This document shows, piece after piece, positions 36,693 to 44,539 of a DNA stretch of 47,933 nucleotides. How positions within the stretch are numbered: the stretch's first letter is position 1; the number at the start of each line of letters is the position of its first letter. The translations under genes and the position numbers were made by a program. Origin of the DNA: DASYRM01 sp036004405 (GTDB taxonomy: Bacteria; Acidobacteriota; Vicinamibacteria; Vicinamibacterales; UBA2999). The stretch is taken from assembly GCA_036004405.1 (NCBI GenBank), contig DASYRM010000125.1:1-47933 (forward strand), given 5' to 3'. Under the pieces are notes generated by a model. It had not been told where the DNA came from and searched no databases. It was given only the letters and a program-made list of their open reading frames with translations.

Positions 36693-38372
36693 CTACTTGG
36701 CCTCGAGCCCTCCGGTGAGCCCTTCGATCTGATGGCCGACGGCCAGCTTGCGGGCGCGCATGATCTCCGCCGGTGTCGCCACTTTGGGATCGACCTTGGC
36801 CTGCGAGCACGAGAAGCCGCGCAGCGTGCACTCGGACGTAGTGTGCACGACGCCGCGCTCCTTCATGAGCTTCGCCATCAACGCCACGACGTCTTCGTGA
36901 ATGATGACGGCGTTGTTGGGCACGAACGTACCGACGCCGATCGCGTAGTCGATCGGCATCAGCGGCTCGTTGCTCGAGCCGAACTGTCCGTCGTTCTTCT
37001 TGCCCAGGTCGTGCGCGGCCAGATCGGCGCCCACATCGATCAGGTACTGGATGATCGGAACGTCTCCGTAGTTCCCCGCCGCCATCAGCGGCGTGATGCC
37101 GTAGTCGTCGGCCTGGTTGACGTCGTTGCCGAGGCCGACGAACAGCTTCACCACCTGCAGGCGCTCGGCCGGCGTCTTGCCGCGGTGATAACCGTGGATG
37201 AACGCGAGCCCGGCGGCGGCCGACACCATCGTCTCGCCGTCTCGCGAGATGATCTTCGGGTCGGCGCCGCGATCGAGGAGGAGCTTGACGAGCTCCAGAT
37301 CGGCGGCGAACGCCGCGCGCATCAGCGCCGTGGCAAAGACGATCCGGGGAGACCCCTCGCGCATGCGGGCGCGCGGCGTGTTGTTGACGAGCGCGTTCGG
37401 GTTGGCGCCGGCGTCGAGCAGCTTGCGGATGAGCGGCAGCGGATCGATCGTGACCATCCACGGAAAGTTCGGCGCGGTTTCCATGTTGCGCCGGTCGACG
37501 GCCCAGAAGAGCGGCGTGAATCGCTGGGCGTCGGCTTTGTTGACGTCGGCCTTGCGGTCCACCAGCAACGAGGCCACCGCATAGTTGCCGTTGAAGATCG
37601 CCATGGCCAGCGCGGTCTTGCCGTCCCCGGCGGCAGCGTTGACGTCGGCTCCGGCTTCGATCAGCACGCCGGCGAGCTCCGGCTCCCCCTCGCGCGCGGC
37701 GAGCATCAGCGGCGTCAGCCAGCCGCTCGCGAACTCCTCGGACTTCGGATCGGCGCGGCTGGCCACCGGGGTGCGCCCTTCGAACCCTCGCCCGTTGGCG
37801 GCGGCCACGTAGTTCGAGCGGGCGTTGACGTCGGCGCCGCCCTCGATCAGCAGTTTCGCCGCGTCGGCGTGCCCTTCCGACACCGCCCACATGAGCGCGG
37901 TGGTGCCGCCCCAGCTCTCCTTCGCGTTGACGTTGGCGCCGGCTTCCCTGAGTACGCGGATGGCGCCGGTCGCGCCGCTCCGCGCCGTCATCATCACGGC
38001 GGTGTCGCCGGCCGGCGTCAGGGAGGCGTTGGCATCGGCCCCGGCCTTCAGGAGGCGATCAATCATCGGCGCGCTGCCGTTGATGGCGGCGAGCTGCAGC
38101 GGCAGGACGCCTTCGCGCGTGCGCGCCGTCACCTTGGCGCCGGCGCGGATCAGCGTTTCGGCCATCTCGAGGTCATCGCGCTCGACGGCCCAGTGCAGCG
38201 CGGTGGAGCCGTCGACCTGCGGCAGGTTGACGTCCGCGCGGCGCGCGAGGGCGGACCGCACGGCGTCGCGGTCGCCGCGCATCGCCGCGTCAGCGACCTC
38301 GGCGGTCGCCGCGTGAGCCACCGTCGCGCCCAGGAACAGCGTGAAGAGGCAGAACGGAATCAGACGCAGCAT
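36693..38372 (-). CDS. Secreted ankyrin-repeat protein
   Basis: A 559-aa exported protein with a signal peptide to about residue 21 (GATVAHAAT). About ten ankyrin repeats follow, with units such as DGSTALHWAVERDDLEMAET, GTTALMWAVSEGHADAAKLL and GLGNDVNQADDYGITPLMAA. Some are split by longer loops carrying unusual inserts (for example NETAPNF-like and NNTPRARMREGS segments). The C-terminal ~60 residues depart from the repeat and contain two cysteines (ECTLRGFSC). It is the last gene of the DUF1592/DUF1552/cytochrome operon. Ankyrin proteins with this partner set recur in Acidobacteriota; a scaffold role is inferred. The ATG is preferred over a TTG two codons earlier. Confidence 0.9.
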   Translation of the reverse strand: MLRLIPFCLFTLFLGATVAHAATAEVADAAMRGDRDAVRSALARRADVNLPQVDGSTALHWAVERDDLEMAETLIRAGAKVTARTREGVLPLQLAAINGSAPMIDRLLKAGADANASLTPAGDTAVMMTARSGATGAIRVLREAGANVNAKESWGGTTALMWAVSEGHADAAKLLIEGGADVNARSNYVAAANGRGFEGRTPVASRADPKSEEFASGWLTPLMLAAREGEPELAGVLIEAGADVNAAAGDGKTALAMAIFNGNYAVASLLVDRKADVNKADAQRFTPLFWAVDRRNMETAPNFPWMVTIDPLPLIRKLLDAGANPNALVNNTPRARMREGSPRIVFATALMRAAFAADLELVKLLLDRGADPKIISRDGETMVSAAAGLAFIHGYHRGKTPAERLQVVKLFVGLGNDVNQADDYGITPLMAAGNYGDVPIIQYLIDVGADLAAHDLGKKNDGQFGSSNEPLMPIDYAIGVGTFVPNNAVIIHEDVVALMAKLMKERGVVHTTSECTLRGFSCSQAKVDPKVATPAEIMRARKLAVGHQIEGLTGGLEAK

Positions 38373-38429
38373 CCTCAACCTCTCATCGTCGCGCGCGGTC
38401 CGCGTTCTTGGCGGGCCGCGCTTTCAGTC

Positions 38430-39119
38430 TCATCGGGTGATCCTCAGCAGCGCCGGCGCCGCCGTATAGCCATCGAGCGCCAGCGTGTTGGCCGCGGTAT
38501 CGATGGCCACGTTTGCGCCGAGCGATGTCTTGGCTTCACCAACGCCCTTGGCGTCGAGGTGCATCTCGATCAGCGTGTACTCGGCGTCGGGCGCGGGACC
38601 TGGCGGAAGCGCCCACTCCGGTGCGTGCGCACCAAGACGGCGGTCGGTGATCAACACGATGCGATCCGCGGCGCGCCAGGCGTACTTGATCGAATAACCC
38701 GTGACACCATCGCCCCAGATGTAGCCGAGCGTCGGCGCCGCTTTGATGGCCGCCGAGAGCCGCACGACGGGACTGGCCAGCGGCGGCGCACCGCGTCCTC
38801 CGGCCCGGCCTCCGCGTCCCGCGGCGCGACCAGCCGCAGCACCGGCACCGGCGGGGGGCGCCGGAGCTGGAGGCCGCACGGCGAGCGCCGCCACCACCGG
38901 GGCGCGCTCGGCGTCGGTGGACCATCGCTCCAGAGTGATCGTCAGTCCATTCGGGGCCGGGGCACCGTTGACGGTCGCGCGCAACGTGAGCGCGGCACTC
39001 TGGCCCGATACAGGCAGGCCAAACGTTGCAATCGCGACGAACGCCGCGATCGCCAGCCAGAGGCTCTTTCCTGAGCCTTGAGCCCTGAGCCCTGAGCCTT
39101 CCGTTCTACTGCCGATCAC
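38430..39119 (-). CDS. Secreted protein, unknown, with low-complexity Ala/Gly/Arg segment
   Basis: About 229 residues from a GTG that lies within the cytochrome gene end. A hydrophobic segment (SLWLAIAAFVAIATFGLPVSG) looks like a signal peptide, and the 20 residues before it are encoded by a heptanucleotide array. The middle holds a Gly/Arg/Ala tract (PAGAGAAAGRAAGRGGRAGG), and the end is beta-like (IVLITDRRLGAH, YTLIEMHLDAKG). The true start is uncertain because the repeat may have moved or created it. It sits between the cytochrome and ankyrin genes. No function is recognised. Confidence 0.6.
   Translation of the reverse strand: MIGSRTEGSGLRAQGSGKSLWLAIAAFVAIATFGLPVSGQSAALTLRATVNGAPAPNGLTITLERWSTDAERAPVVAALAVRPPAPAPPAGAGAAAGRAAGRGGRAGGRGAPPLASPVVRLSAAIKAAPTLGYIWGDGVTGYSIKYAWRAADRIVLITDRRLGAHAPEWALPPGPAPDAEYTLIEMHLDAKGVGEAKTSLGANVAIDTAANTLALDGYTAAPALLRITR
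39071..39098. repeat. Heptanucleotide tandem repeat, four units of CTGAGCC
   Basis: Units are CTGAGCC, TTGAGCC, CTGAGCC and CTGAGCC, the reverse complement of the GGCTCAG unit at 31168. It lies at the predicted N-terminus of the secreted unknown, next to the cytochrome stop. Confidence 0.85.
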
Positions 39120-39678
39120 TGTCGTTGGTCCCTTTGACCCGCCCGAGCCATTCCACCAGCCGTTCGAGCTCCTCGTCTTCCAGCTTGGCGCCGCGCTCGC
39201 GCATGTCCACGGTGACCACGCGCCAGCGCTCCGGGGCAAACCGCGTGTTGTTCACGCGATCGATGCCGTGGCACGACGTGCAGGCCCGCTTGATCAGCGC
39301 CTCGCCTTCGGCGTCGGTGAAGAAGGTGGTCACTTCCCGCGCCACGTAGCTGCGCGGGAACGGCTTGGTGGACGGCCCGAACCGCATCGTCAGCCAGTCG
39401 AGCAGCAGCACACGCTGTTCGGCGGGCAACGGGACGTCCAGTCCGCGATGCTTCGCGGTGACAAGGGCATCCCACCCGGTCCGATCGAGCGCGTTGTACG
39501 CGTAGTCGTCGATGCCGTGGCAGCTCGTGCAGTAGGTGAAGAGGACTTTGCGCACGGCGCCTTGTGGCGGCACGACCTGCGGACGCGTCGCCCGGCCGCC
39601 GATCTGCGCCGAGAGCGTGGCCATGGAGACCAGCAACCCGACCGAGGCGATCGCGAGCGCCACCCGGCGTTCTGTCAT
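39106..39678 (-). CDS. Di-haem cytochrome c, secreted
   Basis: A 190-aa exported protein with a signal peptide to about residue 25 (LSAQIGG). It has two CxxCH haem sites: Cys50, Cys53, His54 and Cys133, Cys136, His137, both as CTSCHGID. The two halves look like a duplication. It starts 2 nt after the DUF1552 gene. DUF1552/DUF1592 proteins often travel with cytochromes, so it is a likely electron carrier for that complex. The frame continues upstream, but the ATG at 39678 opens the signal peptide. Confidence 0.9.
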   Translation of the reverse strand: MTERRVALAIASVGLLVSMATLSAQIGGRATRPQVVPPQGAVRKVLFTYCTSCHGIDDYAYNALDRTGWDALVTAKHRGLDVPLPAEQRVLLLDWLTMRFGPSTKPFPRSYVAREVTTFFTDAEGEALIKRACTSCHGIDRVNNTRFAPERWRVVTVDMRERGAKLEDEELERLVEWLGRVKGTNDSDRQ

Positions 39679-39680
39679 GG

Positions 39681-41024
39681 TCAGACCATCTCGAGCGGCT
39701 TCAAGGGACCGGTGCTGGTGCCGATCTTGTCCATCTCGATGCCGTAGAGGTGCATCAGGCTGAGCAGCATGTTCGACGTGCGCTGCGTGTTGTCCGGGAA
39801 CACCAGGTGGCGGTTGCCCTTGAACGAGCCGTCGATGCCGCCGACCAGGATCACCGGCACCTTCTCGTGCGCGTGCCGGTGCGAGTTGCCCATGTTGCTG
39901 CCCTTGTAGATCAGCACGCGGTCGAGCAGCGTGCCGTCGCCGTCCTGAATCTTCGACAGCTTGTCGCAGAAGTACGCCAGGTTCTGCACGTGATAGCGAT
40001 TCACCTTCGCGTAGTTGGCGATGTTCTCCGGCTTGTCGCCGTGGTGCGACGTGCCATGCCAGCCGCCGGTGAACCCGGACTCCGGGAAGCTGGCACCGCT
40101 GAGGTCGCGCCCGAGCATGAACGTGATCGACCGAGTGATGTCGCCCTCGAACGCCAGCGCCATCAGGTCGTACATCAGCCGGAAGTGGAGGTGCCGGCTC
40201 TCGGGCAGCCCGAACGGAATGTCGGCCGACGGCTCCTTCACCGAGTTGTCCATCGCGATCTTGATGCGACGCTCGAGCTCGCGAATGTTGTCGACGTAGG
40301 TGTCGACGCGCGCCTTGTCGCCGCTGCCGAGACTGGTCTTGAACGATCCGAGCTGGTCGACCACCGCGTCCAGCACGCTGGCATTGCGCTGCCGATCGCG
40401 GCGGCGCTCCTCGGCGCTGGTGCCATCGCCGAAGAGCCGTTCGAAGACGACGCGCGGATTGATCTGCGTCGGCAGCGGTTCGGTGGGCGACGACCACGAG
40501 ATGGAATTCGTGTAGGCGCAGCTGTAGCCCCAGTTGCAGTTGCCGAAGTTGCCGGTGTCCTCGACGCCGAGCTGCAGCGACGACAGGATGGTGTCCTGCC
40601 CGTACTTCTTGGCCACGTGCTGATCGATCGTCGTGCCGAGGAACGGGCTGACCGCGTTGCGACGCGGCCGCGCGCCGGACAGCAGCACCGCGCCGCGCGC
40701 GTGATCGCCGCCCGGCTCCTCGGTGGTGGCCATCGCCTCGGGCATGTCGAGCCCGGAGATGAGCACGACCCGGTTGCGGAACGGCTCGAGCGGCTTGGTG
40801 ATGAACGAGAACTCGAAGTTCTTCCCTTCCTGCAGCGGGCTCCAGTAGCCGGGGGACGCGCCGTGCGGATGCCAGATGCCGACGAATCTCCGCGCCGACG
40901 TCGCGGCGGTGAGCCGCGCCGGGGTAAGCGCCGGCACCATCGATTCGAGGAGCGGCAGCGCCAGCGTGACGCCCGCGCCACGCAGAAACGTCCGCCGCGC
41001 GAGGTGTTTCTTCGTCAGGAACAT
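39681..41024 (-). CDS. DUF1552 domain protein
   Basis: A 447-aa protein with a Tat-type start (LARRTFLRGAGVTLALPLLE). The DUF1552 blocks are clear: FVGIWHPHGASPGYWSP near 47-63, LISGLDMP, GGDHARGAVLLSG, SIDQ-like TTIDQHVAKKYG, RHLHFRLMYDLMALAFEGDI, HGTSHHGD and a closing NTQRTSNMLLSLMHLYG. The family is found mainly in Planctomycetes, Acidobacteriota and Verrucomicrobia beside DUF1592 proteins. Its reaction is not established; a sulfatase-like fold has been suggested. It overlaps the DUF1592 gene by one base and precedes the cytochrome by 2 nt. Confidence 0.93.
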   Translation of the reverse strand: MFLTKKHLARRTFLRGAGVTLALPLLESMVPALTPARLTAATSARRFVGIWHPHGASPGYWSPLQEGKNFEFSFITKPLEPFRNRVVLISGLDMPEAMATTEEPGGDHARGAVLLSGARPRRNAVSPFLGTTIDQHVAKKYGQDTILSSLQLGVEDTGNFGNCNWGYSCAYTNSISWSSPTEPLPTQINPRVVFERLFGDGTSAEERRRDRQRNASVLDAVVDQLGSFKTSLGSGDKARVDTYVDNIRELERRIKIAMDNSVKEPSADIPFGLPESRHLHFRLMYDLMALAFEGDITRSITFMLGRDLSGASFPESGFTGGWHGTSHHGDKPENIANYAKVNRYHVQNLAYFCDKLSKIQDGDGTLLDRVLIYKGSNMGNSHRHAHEKVPVILVGGIDGSFKGNRHLVFPDNTQRTSNMLLSLMHLYGIEMDKIGTSTGPLKPLEMV

Positions 41025-43402
41025 TACGACCCCTCCCCTGCCTTCACACGCATCTGGAACTGCGAGCTCCGGACGACGCCCAGCACAATCGCCGAAAACC
41101 GGTTGTCCGCCTTGGCGGCATCGCGGGCAATCGCGCGCACGGTCGGCTGATCCGTGTACTCGAGGCCGCGGCCGAGGGCGTAGGTCATCGTCTTCTCGAT
41201 GAACATCCGCACAAACTGCGGCGAGTAGCGCAGCAGCGCCTGGCGCAGACCCGACGGCCCCTCAACCTCCTGGCCGTCGAACAGCTTCACCTTCGCGTCG
41301 ATCGGCGAGCCGCCGTTGCCGCCCTGCTTCGTGCGGAAGCTGGCGTCGGCGTCGAACGGCTCGAGCGCGAACCCGATCGGGTCCATGATCTTGTGGCAGC
41401 CGGCACAGGGCGGATTGACGCGATGCATCGTCATCTGCTCGCGCAGGGTCAGCACCTTGCCGCTTTCACCCTTCGTCTCCTCGAGCGCCGGGACGTTGGG
41501 CGGCGGTTCGGGCGGCGGCGTCCCGAGAATGTTCTCGAGCACCCACACACCGCGCTTCACCGGCGAGCTGCGGAAGTTCTGCGTCCAGGTCACCGCCTCG
41601 AAGCTGCCCTTGCCGAGCAACCCGCGCCGGTAGTCCATTTCTGGCGGCAGCGTCACGCGCCGGAAGCGCGAGCCGTAGACGTTGGGAATGCCGTAGTGCC
41701 GCGCCAGACGCTCGTTGACGAACGTGTAGTCGGCCGTGAGCAGATCGACGACGTTGCGGTCCTCGCGCACGATGCTCTCGAAGAAGAGCTCCGACTCGCG
41801 CTGAAGGCTCTGGCGCAGTTCGTCGTCCCAGTTCGGATAGAACACGCCGTCCGGCGACGTGGCCGGCAGGTTGCGCAGATACAGCAACTGCTGCGCGAAG
41901 TTCGACACCAGCGCGTCGGCCCGCGGATCCGCCACCATGCGGCGCACCTGCTGTTCGAGGATGCGCGGCTGGTGCAGCTGTCCTAGGCCGGCAAGCCGCA
42001 GGAGCGTGTCGTCAGGAATGCTGCTCCACAAGAAGAACGAGAGCCGCGACGCCAGCTCGAGATCGGTGATGCGGTAGCTCTGCCCCGCCGTCACGGTGGC
42101 AGGCTCGCGTTCCGAGCGGACGAGGAACTGCGGGCTCGCCAGCAGGAGCCGCAGCGCCAGCTCGATGCCGTCGTCGAACGTGCCTCCCTTGCGCCCTTCA
42201 TCGTAGAACGCCATCAGCTTCGTCGTCTCGGGCGCGGTTGGAGGACGGCGATAGGCGCGGCGCGCGAGTGTGGTCAGGACCTGCCGCGCGCATGCCGGCG
42301 CCTGCGCGGCGATCGTCGGGTGGCACGTCAGAATCCTGCGCCGGCTGGCGGAGTCGGTGGGACGCTCGGCGTTGAACGGCCCCTGGATGCGGACGAACCC
42401 GATCGCGGGATAGTTCTGCAGCTGCGGGATGGTGTTGTTCTCCAGCGACTTCCGGTCATAGTGCCGGATGATGTCGAGGCTCGGGCGGTAGTTGGTGGCC
42501 AGGAACGTCGCGCCGACGAGACGCGACCCGGCCCGCACCGGCACCGTCACTTCGAGCGTGCCGTCGGCGTCGGCGGTCATGCCGACGTTCACGCCGACAC
42601 CTTTGTACGGCCACACGTGGGCGCGCTCGCCGTCGATGATGAGCGCCAGCTGCTCGCCGGGAATGTAGCTGCCGACCCCGAAGTTCTGAATCGAGAACTT
42701 GTACTCGCCGTCGGCCGGGAAGTCGTGACGCGCGACGATGCCCCCCCGCGTGCCGAACGGCATGCCCTGGAGGCGCTGGTTCTGCGACGCATCGCTCGAC
42801 GTGAGATAGGTCGCCTCGGTGGGCGACTTCCAGTAGCCGATCGCCATCCGTGAGATGCGCGCCGCCGCGGTGGCATAGGACTCGAGCAGCGTCGGCGAGA
42901 TGGTGAGGGAGCCGGCGATGTTGTCGAAGCCGTTGGCGGAGTCGTCCGGCGGCAGGAGCGTCGCGACGTCGATCTTCAAATCGAGCAGATCGCGGATGGC
43001 GTTGGCGTACTCGGTGCGGTTCAGCCGGTGCAGGACCACTGAACCGGGATTGGTCTTGGCGGCCGCCGCGCGATCGACTTCCGACTCGAGCCAGTCGCGA
43101 AACCCCTCGTACTCCGTGAGCGACGGGCGCGGCACGTCCGGGGGCGGCATGACGCCGGCGCGCAGCTTGCGAATGACCTTCTCCCACAGGTCGGCGTGCG
43201 CCGGCACCTGCGTCAGGTCGGCGCCCTGCAGCGAGAGATTGGCCGTCTTCAGCCGGTCGTTGTGGCAGGAGACGCAGTACTTGTCGAGCAGCGCGCGCTG
43301 CGCGCCGACCGATGCCGGCGCCGGCTGGGCGCCGGCGGGCACGGCGCACACCACGGCCAGCAGGGCCGCGATCCGGATGAGCCCGACTCGTCCAGGGTTC
43401 AT
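41024..43402 (-). CDS. DUF1592 domain protein with cytochrome-like N-terminal domain
   Basis: A 792-aa multi-domain exported protein. A signal peptide ends near residue 25 and is followed by a PSCyt1-type haem domain with Cys43, Cys46, His47 (CVSCHND). The DUF1587 region (LHRLNRTEYANAIRDLLDL), a carbohydrate-binding-like insert, DUF1595, DUF1592 (ELASRLSFFLWSSIPDD), DUF1588 (RRGLLGKGSFEAVTWTQNFR, then NPPCAGCHKIMDPIGFALE with a second CxxCH) and DUF1585 follow in normal order. It likely forms a haem-bearing extracellular complex with the DUF1552 protein; the substrate is unknown. The ATG at 43402 gives the better signal peptide than a TTG upstream. Confidence 0.93.
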   Translation of the reverse strand: MNPGRVGLIRIAALLAVVCAVPAGAQPAPASVGAQRALLDKYCVSCHNDRLKTANLSLQGADLTQVPAHADLWEKVIRKLRAGVMPPPDVPRPSLTEYEGFRDWLESEVDRAAAAKTNPGSVVLHRLNRTEYANAIRDLLDLKIDVATLLPPDDSANGFDNIAGSLTISPTLLESYATAAARISRMAIGYWKSPTEATYLTSSDASQNQRLQGMPFGTRGGIVARHDFPADGEYKFSIQNFGVGSYIPGEQLALIIDGERAHVWPYKGVGVNVGMTADADGTLEVTVPVRAGSRLVGATFLATNYRPSLDIIRHYDRKSLENNTIPQLQNYPAIGFVRIQGPFNAERPTDSASRRRILTCHPTIAAQAPACARQVLTTLARRAYRRPPTAPETTKLMAFYDEGRKGGTFDDGIELALRLLLASPQFLVRSEREPATVTAGQSYRITDLELASRLSFFLWSSIPDDTLLRLAGLGQLHQPRILEQQVRRMVADPRADALVSNFAQQLLYLRNLPATSPDGVFYPNWDDELRQSLQRESELFFESIVREDRNVVDLLTADYTFVNERLARHYGIPNVYGSRFRRVTLPPEMDYRRGLLGKGSFEAVTWTQNFRSSPVKRGVWVLENILGTPPPEPPPNVPALEETKGESGKVLTLREQMTMHRVNPPCAGCHKIMDPIGFALEPFDADASFRTKQGGNGGSPIDAKVKLFDGQEVEGPSGLRQALLRYSPQFVRMFIEKTMTYALGRGLEYTDQPTVRAIARDAAKADNRFSAIVLGVVRSSQFQMRVKAGEGS

Positions 43403-43500
43403 GGGTCGACCAGCGGCGAGAGTCGCACGAACTCCGGGGGGATTCAAGCGGCATAGTGCATATCCGCCTGACGAATACTACGGTCCGAAAAGCCGGGATT

Positions 43501-44535
43501 TCAGCCCTTCCGGCGGGCGCCGCGCCGGGCGTCGGGGCCGGCGAGCAGGTTGCGGTGCCAGTCGTCGCGGTGCGACGTCACGCCGAAGGGCTGGAGCGCC
43601 AGCAGGCCGGTGCGGCCGATCGAGGCGCGGAGGTACTGGACCTCTGCGAGCGCGTGGCGGGCGTCGGCGTGCACCGGCAGGATGACTCCGGCCTCGCGCA
43701 CCATCACCGCGGCCTTGGCCTGCACCGAGAGCTCCAGCTCCACGCGCAGCAGGCACAGCATGTCGGCCACGACCGGACCGGGGAACCGATCCCGCAGCTC
43801 CTCGAGATAGCGCCCGAACCGCGTGTGGCTGAACCCCTGCGACGAGAACACCTCGAGCATCACCAGGTCGAGGTCGAGGCCGGCGCTGACCCAGTCGCGC
43901 GTCACCGCCTCGCTGCGCTGAAAGACGAAGAGCACGAGCGCCGGCAGCGCCACCATCAGCAGGGCGGCCATCGCCACCGGCGGCAGCGGCACGTGGTTGA
44001 AGCCGGAATGAATCGCGACCGCCGCCAGCCACCCCGGCACGAACACCAGCGCAAGGCGGGCCGGGTGCTTCTCCGACGCGGTCTGCGACAGCATGGCGAA
44101 GATGGCCGTCGTGGCGCCGTGGAGCATCGCCGTGCCGAGGCCGCGCACCAGCCACAACACGAGCCCGGCGTTGCCGAGCACGCGGAGGTACTGCACGTTC
44201 TCGACGAGCGCGAAGCCGGTGCCGACGGCGAATCCGAGCTGCGCGGCGTCCACCGGGAACCCGATGCGCCGCTGGCGAATGAGGTAGACGACGAAGGCCG
44301 CTTTCGCGGTCTCCTCGGTGAGCGGAGCGATGTAGCGGCTGAAGCCCACGGGCGAGAGCGGCAACGCCGGCGCCAGCACCCGGTAGAGCAGCTCGCAGAT
44401 CAGCGCCGCCACCACGCCCCAGCCGATCGCCTTCGCAATCGCGCTCGGGCGCGCCAGCTTGAAGCTGTCCATCAGCACGAGCAGCACCAGGAACAGCGTC
44501 ACCGGCACGAAGGCGACGAGGATGTTGAGAATCAT
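43501..44535 (-). CDS. PrsW-family intramembrane metalloprotease
   Basis: A 344-aa protein with about eight transmembrane helices in the first 200 residues and a cytoplasmic tail. The PrsW signature is visible: EETAK at 74-78, VENVQY with Glu112 and Asn113, His139 in AMLHG, and His176/His181 in HSGFNH. PrsW of Bacillus cleaves an anti-sigma factor; many relatives have unknown targets. The ~145-residue C-terminal extension is unusual and not recognised. It starts 4 nt after the large metallopeptidase fusion, so the two are co-transcribed. The ATG giving MILNILVAF is chosen over an upstream one because it opens the first helix. Confidence 0.88.
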   Translation of the reverse strand: MILNILVAFVPVTLFLVLLVLMDSFKLARPSAIAKAIGWGVVAALICELLYRVLAPALPLSPVGFSRYIAPLTEETAKAAFVVYLIRQRRIGFPVDAAQLGFAVGTGFALVENVQYLRVLGNAGLVLWLVRGLGTAMLHGATTAIFAMLSQTASEKHPARLALVFVPGWLAAVAIHSGFNHVPLPPVAMAALLMVALPALVLFVFQRSEAVTRDWVSAGLDLDLVMLEVFSSQGFSHTRFGRYLEELRDRFPGPVVADMLCLLRVELELSVQAKAAVMVREAGVILPVHADARHALAEVQYLRASIGRTGLLALQPFGVTSHRDDWHRNLLAGPDARRGARRKG

Positions 44536-44539
44536 CCGC

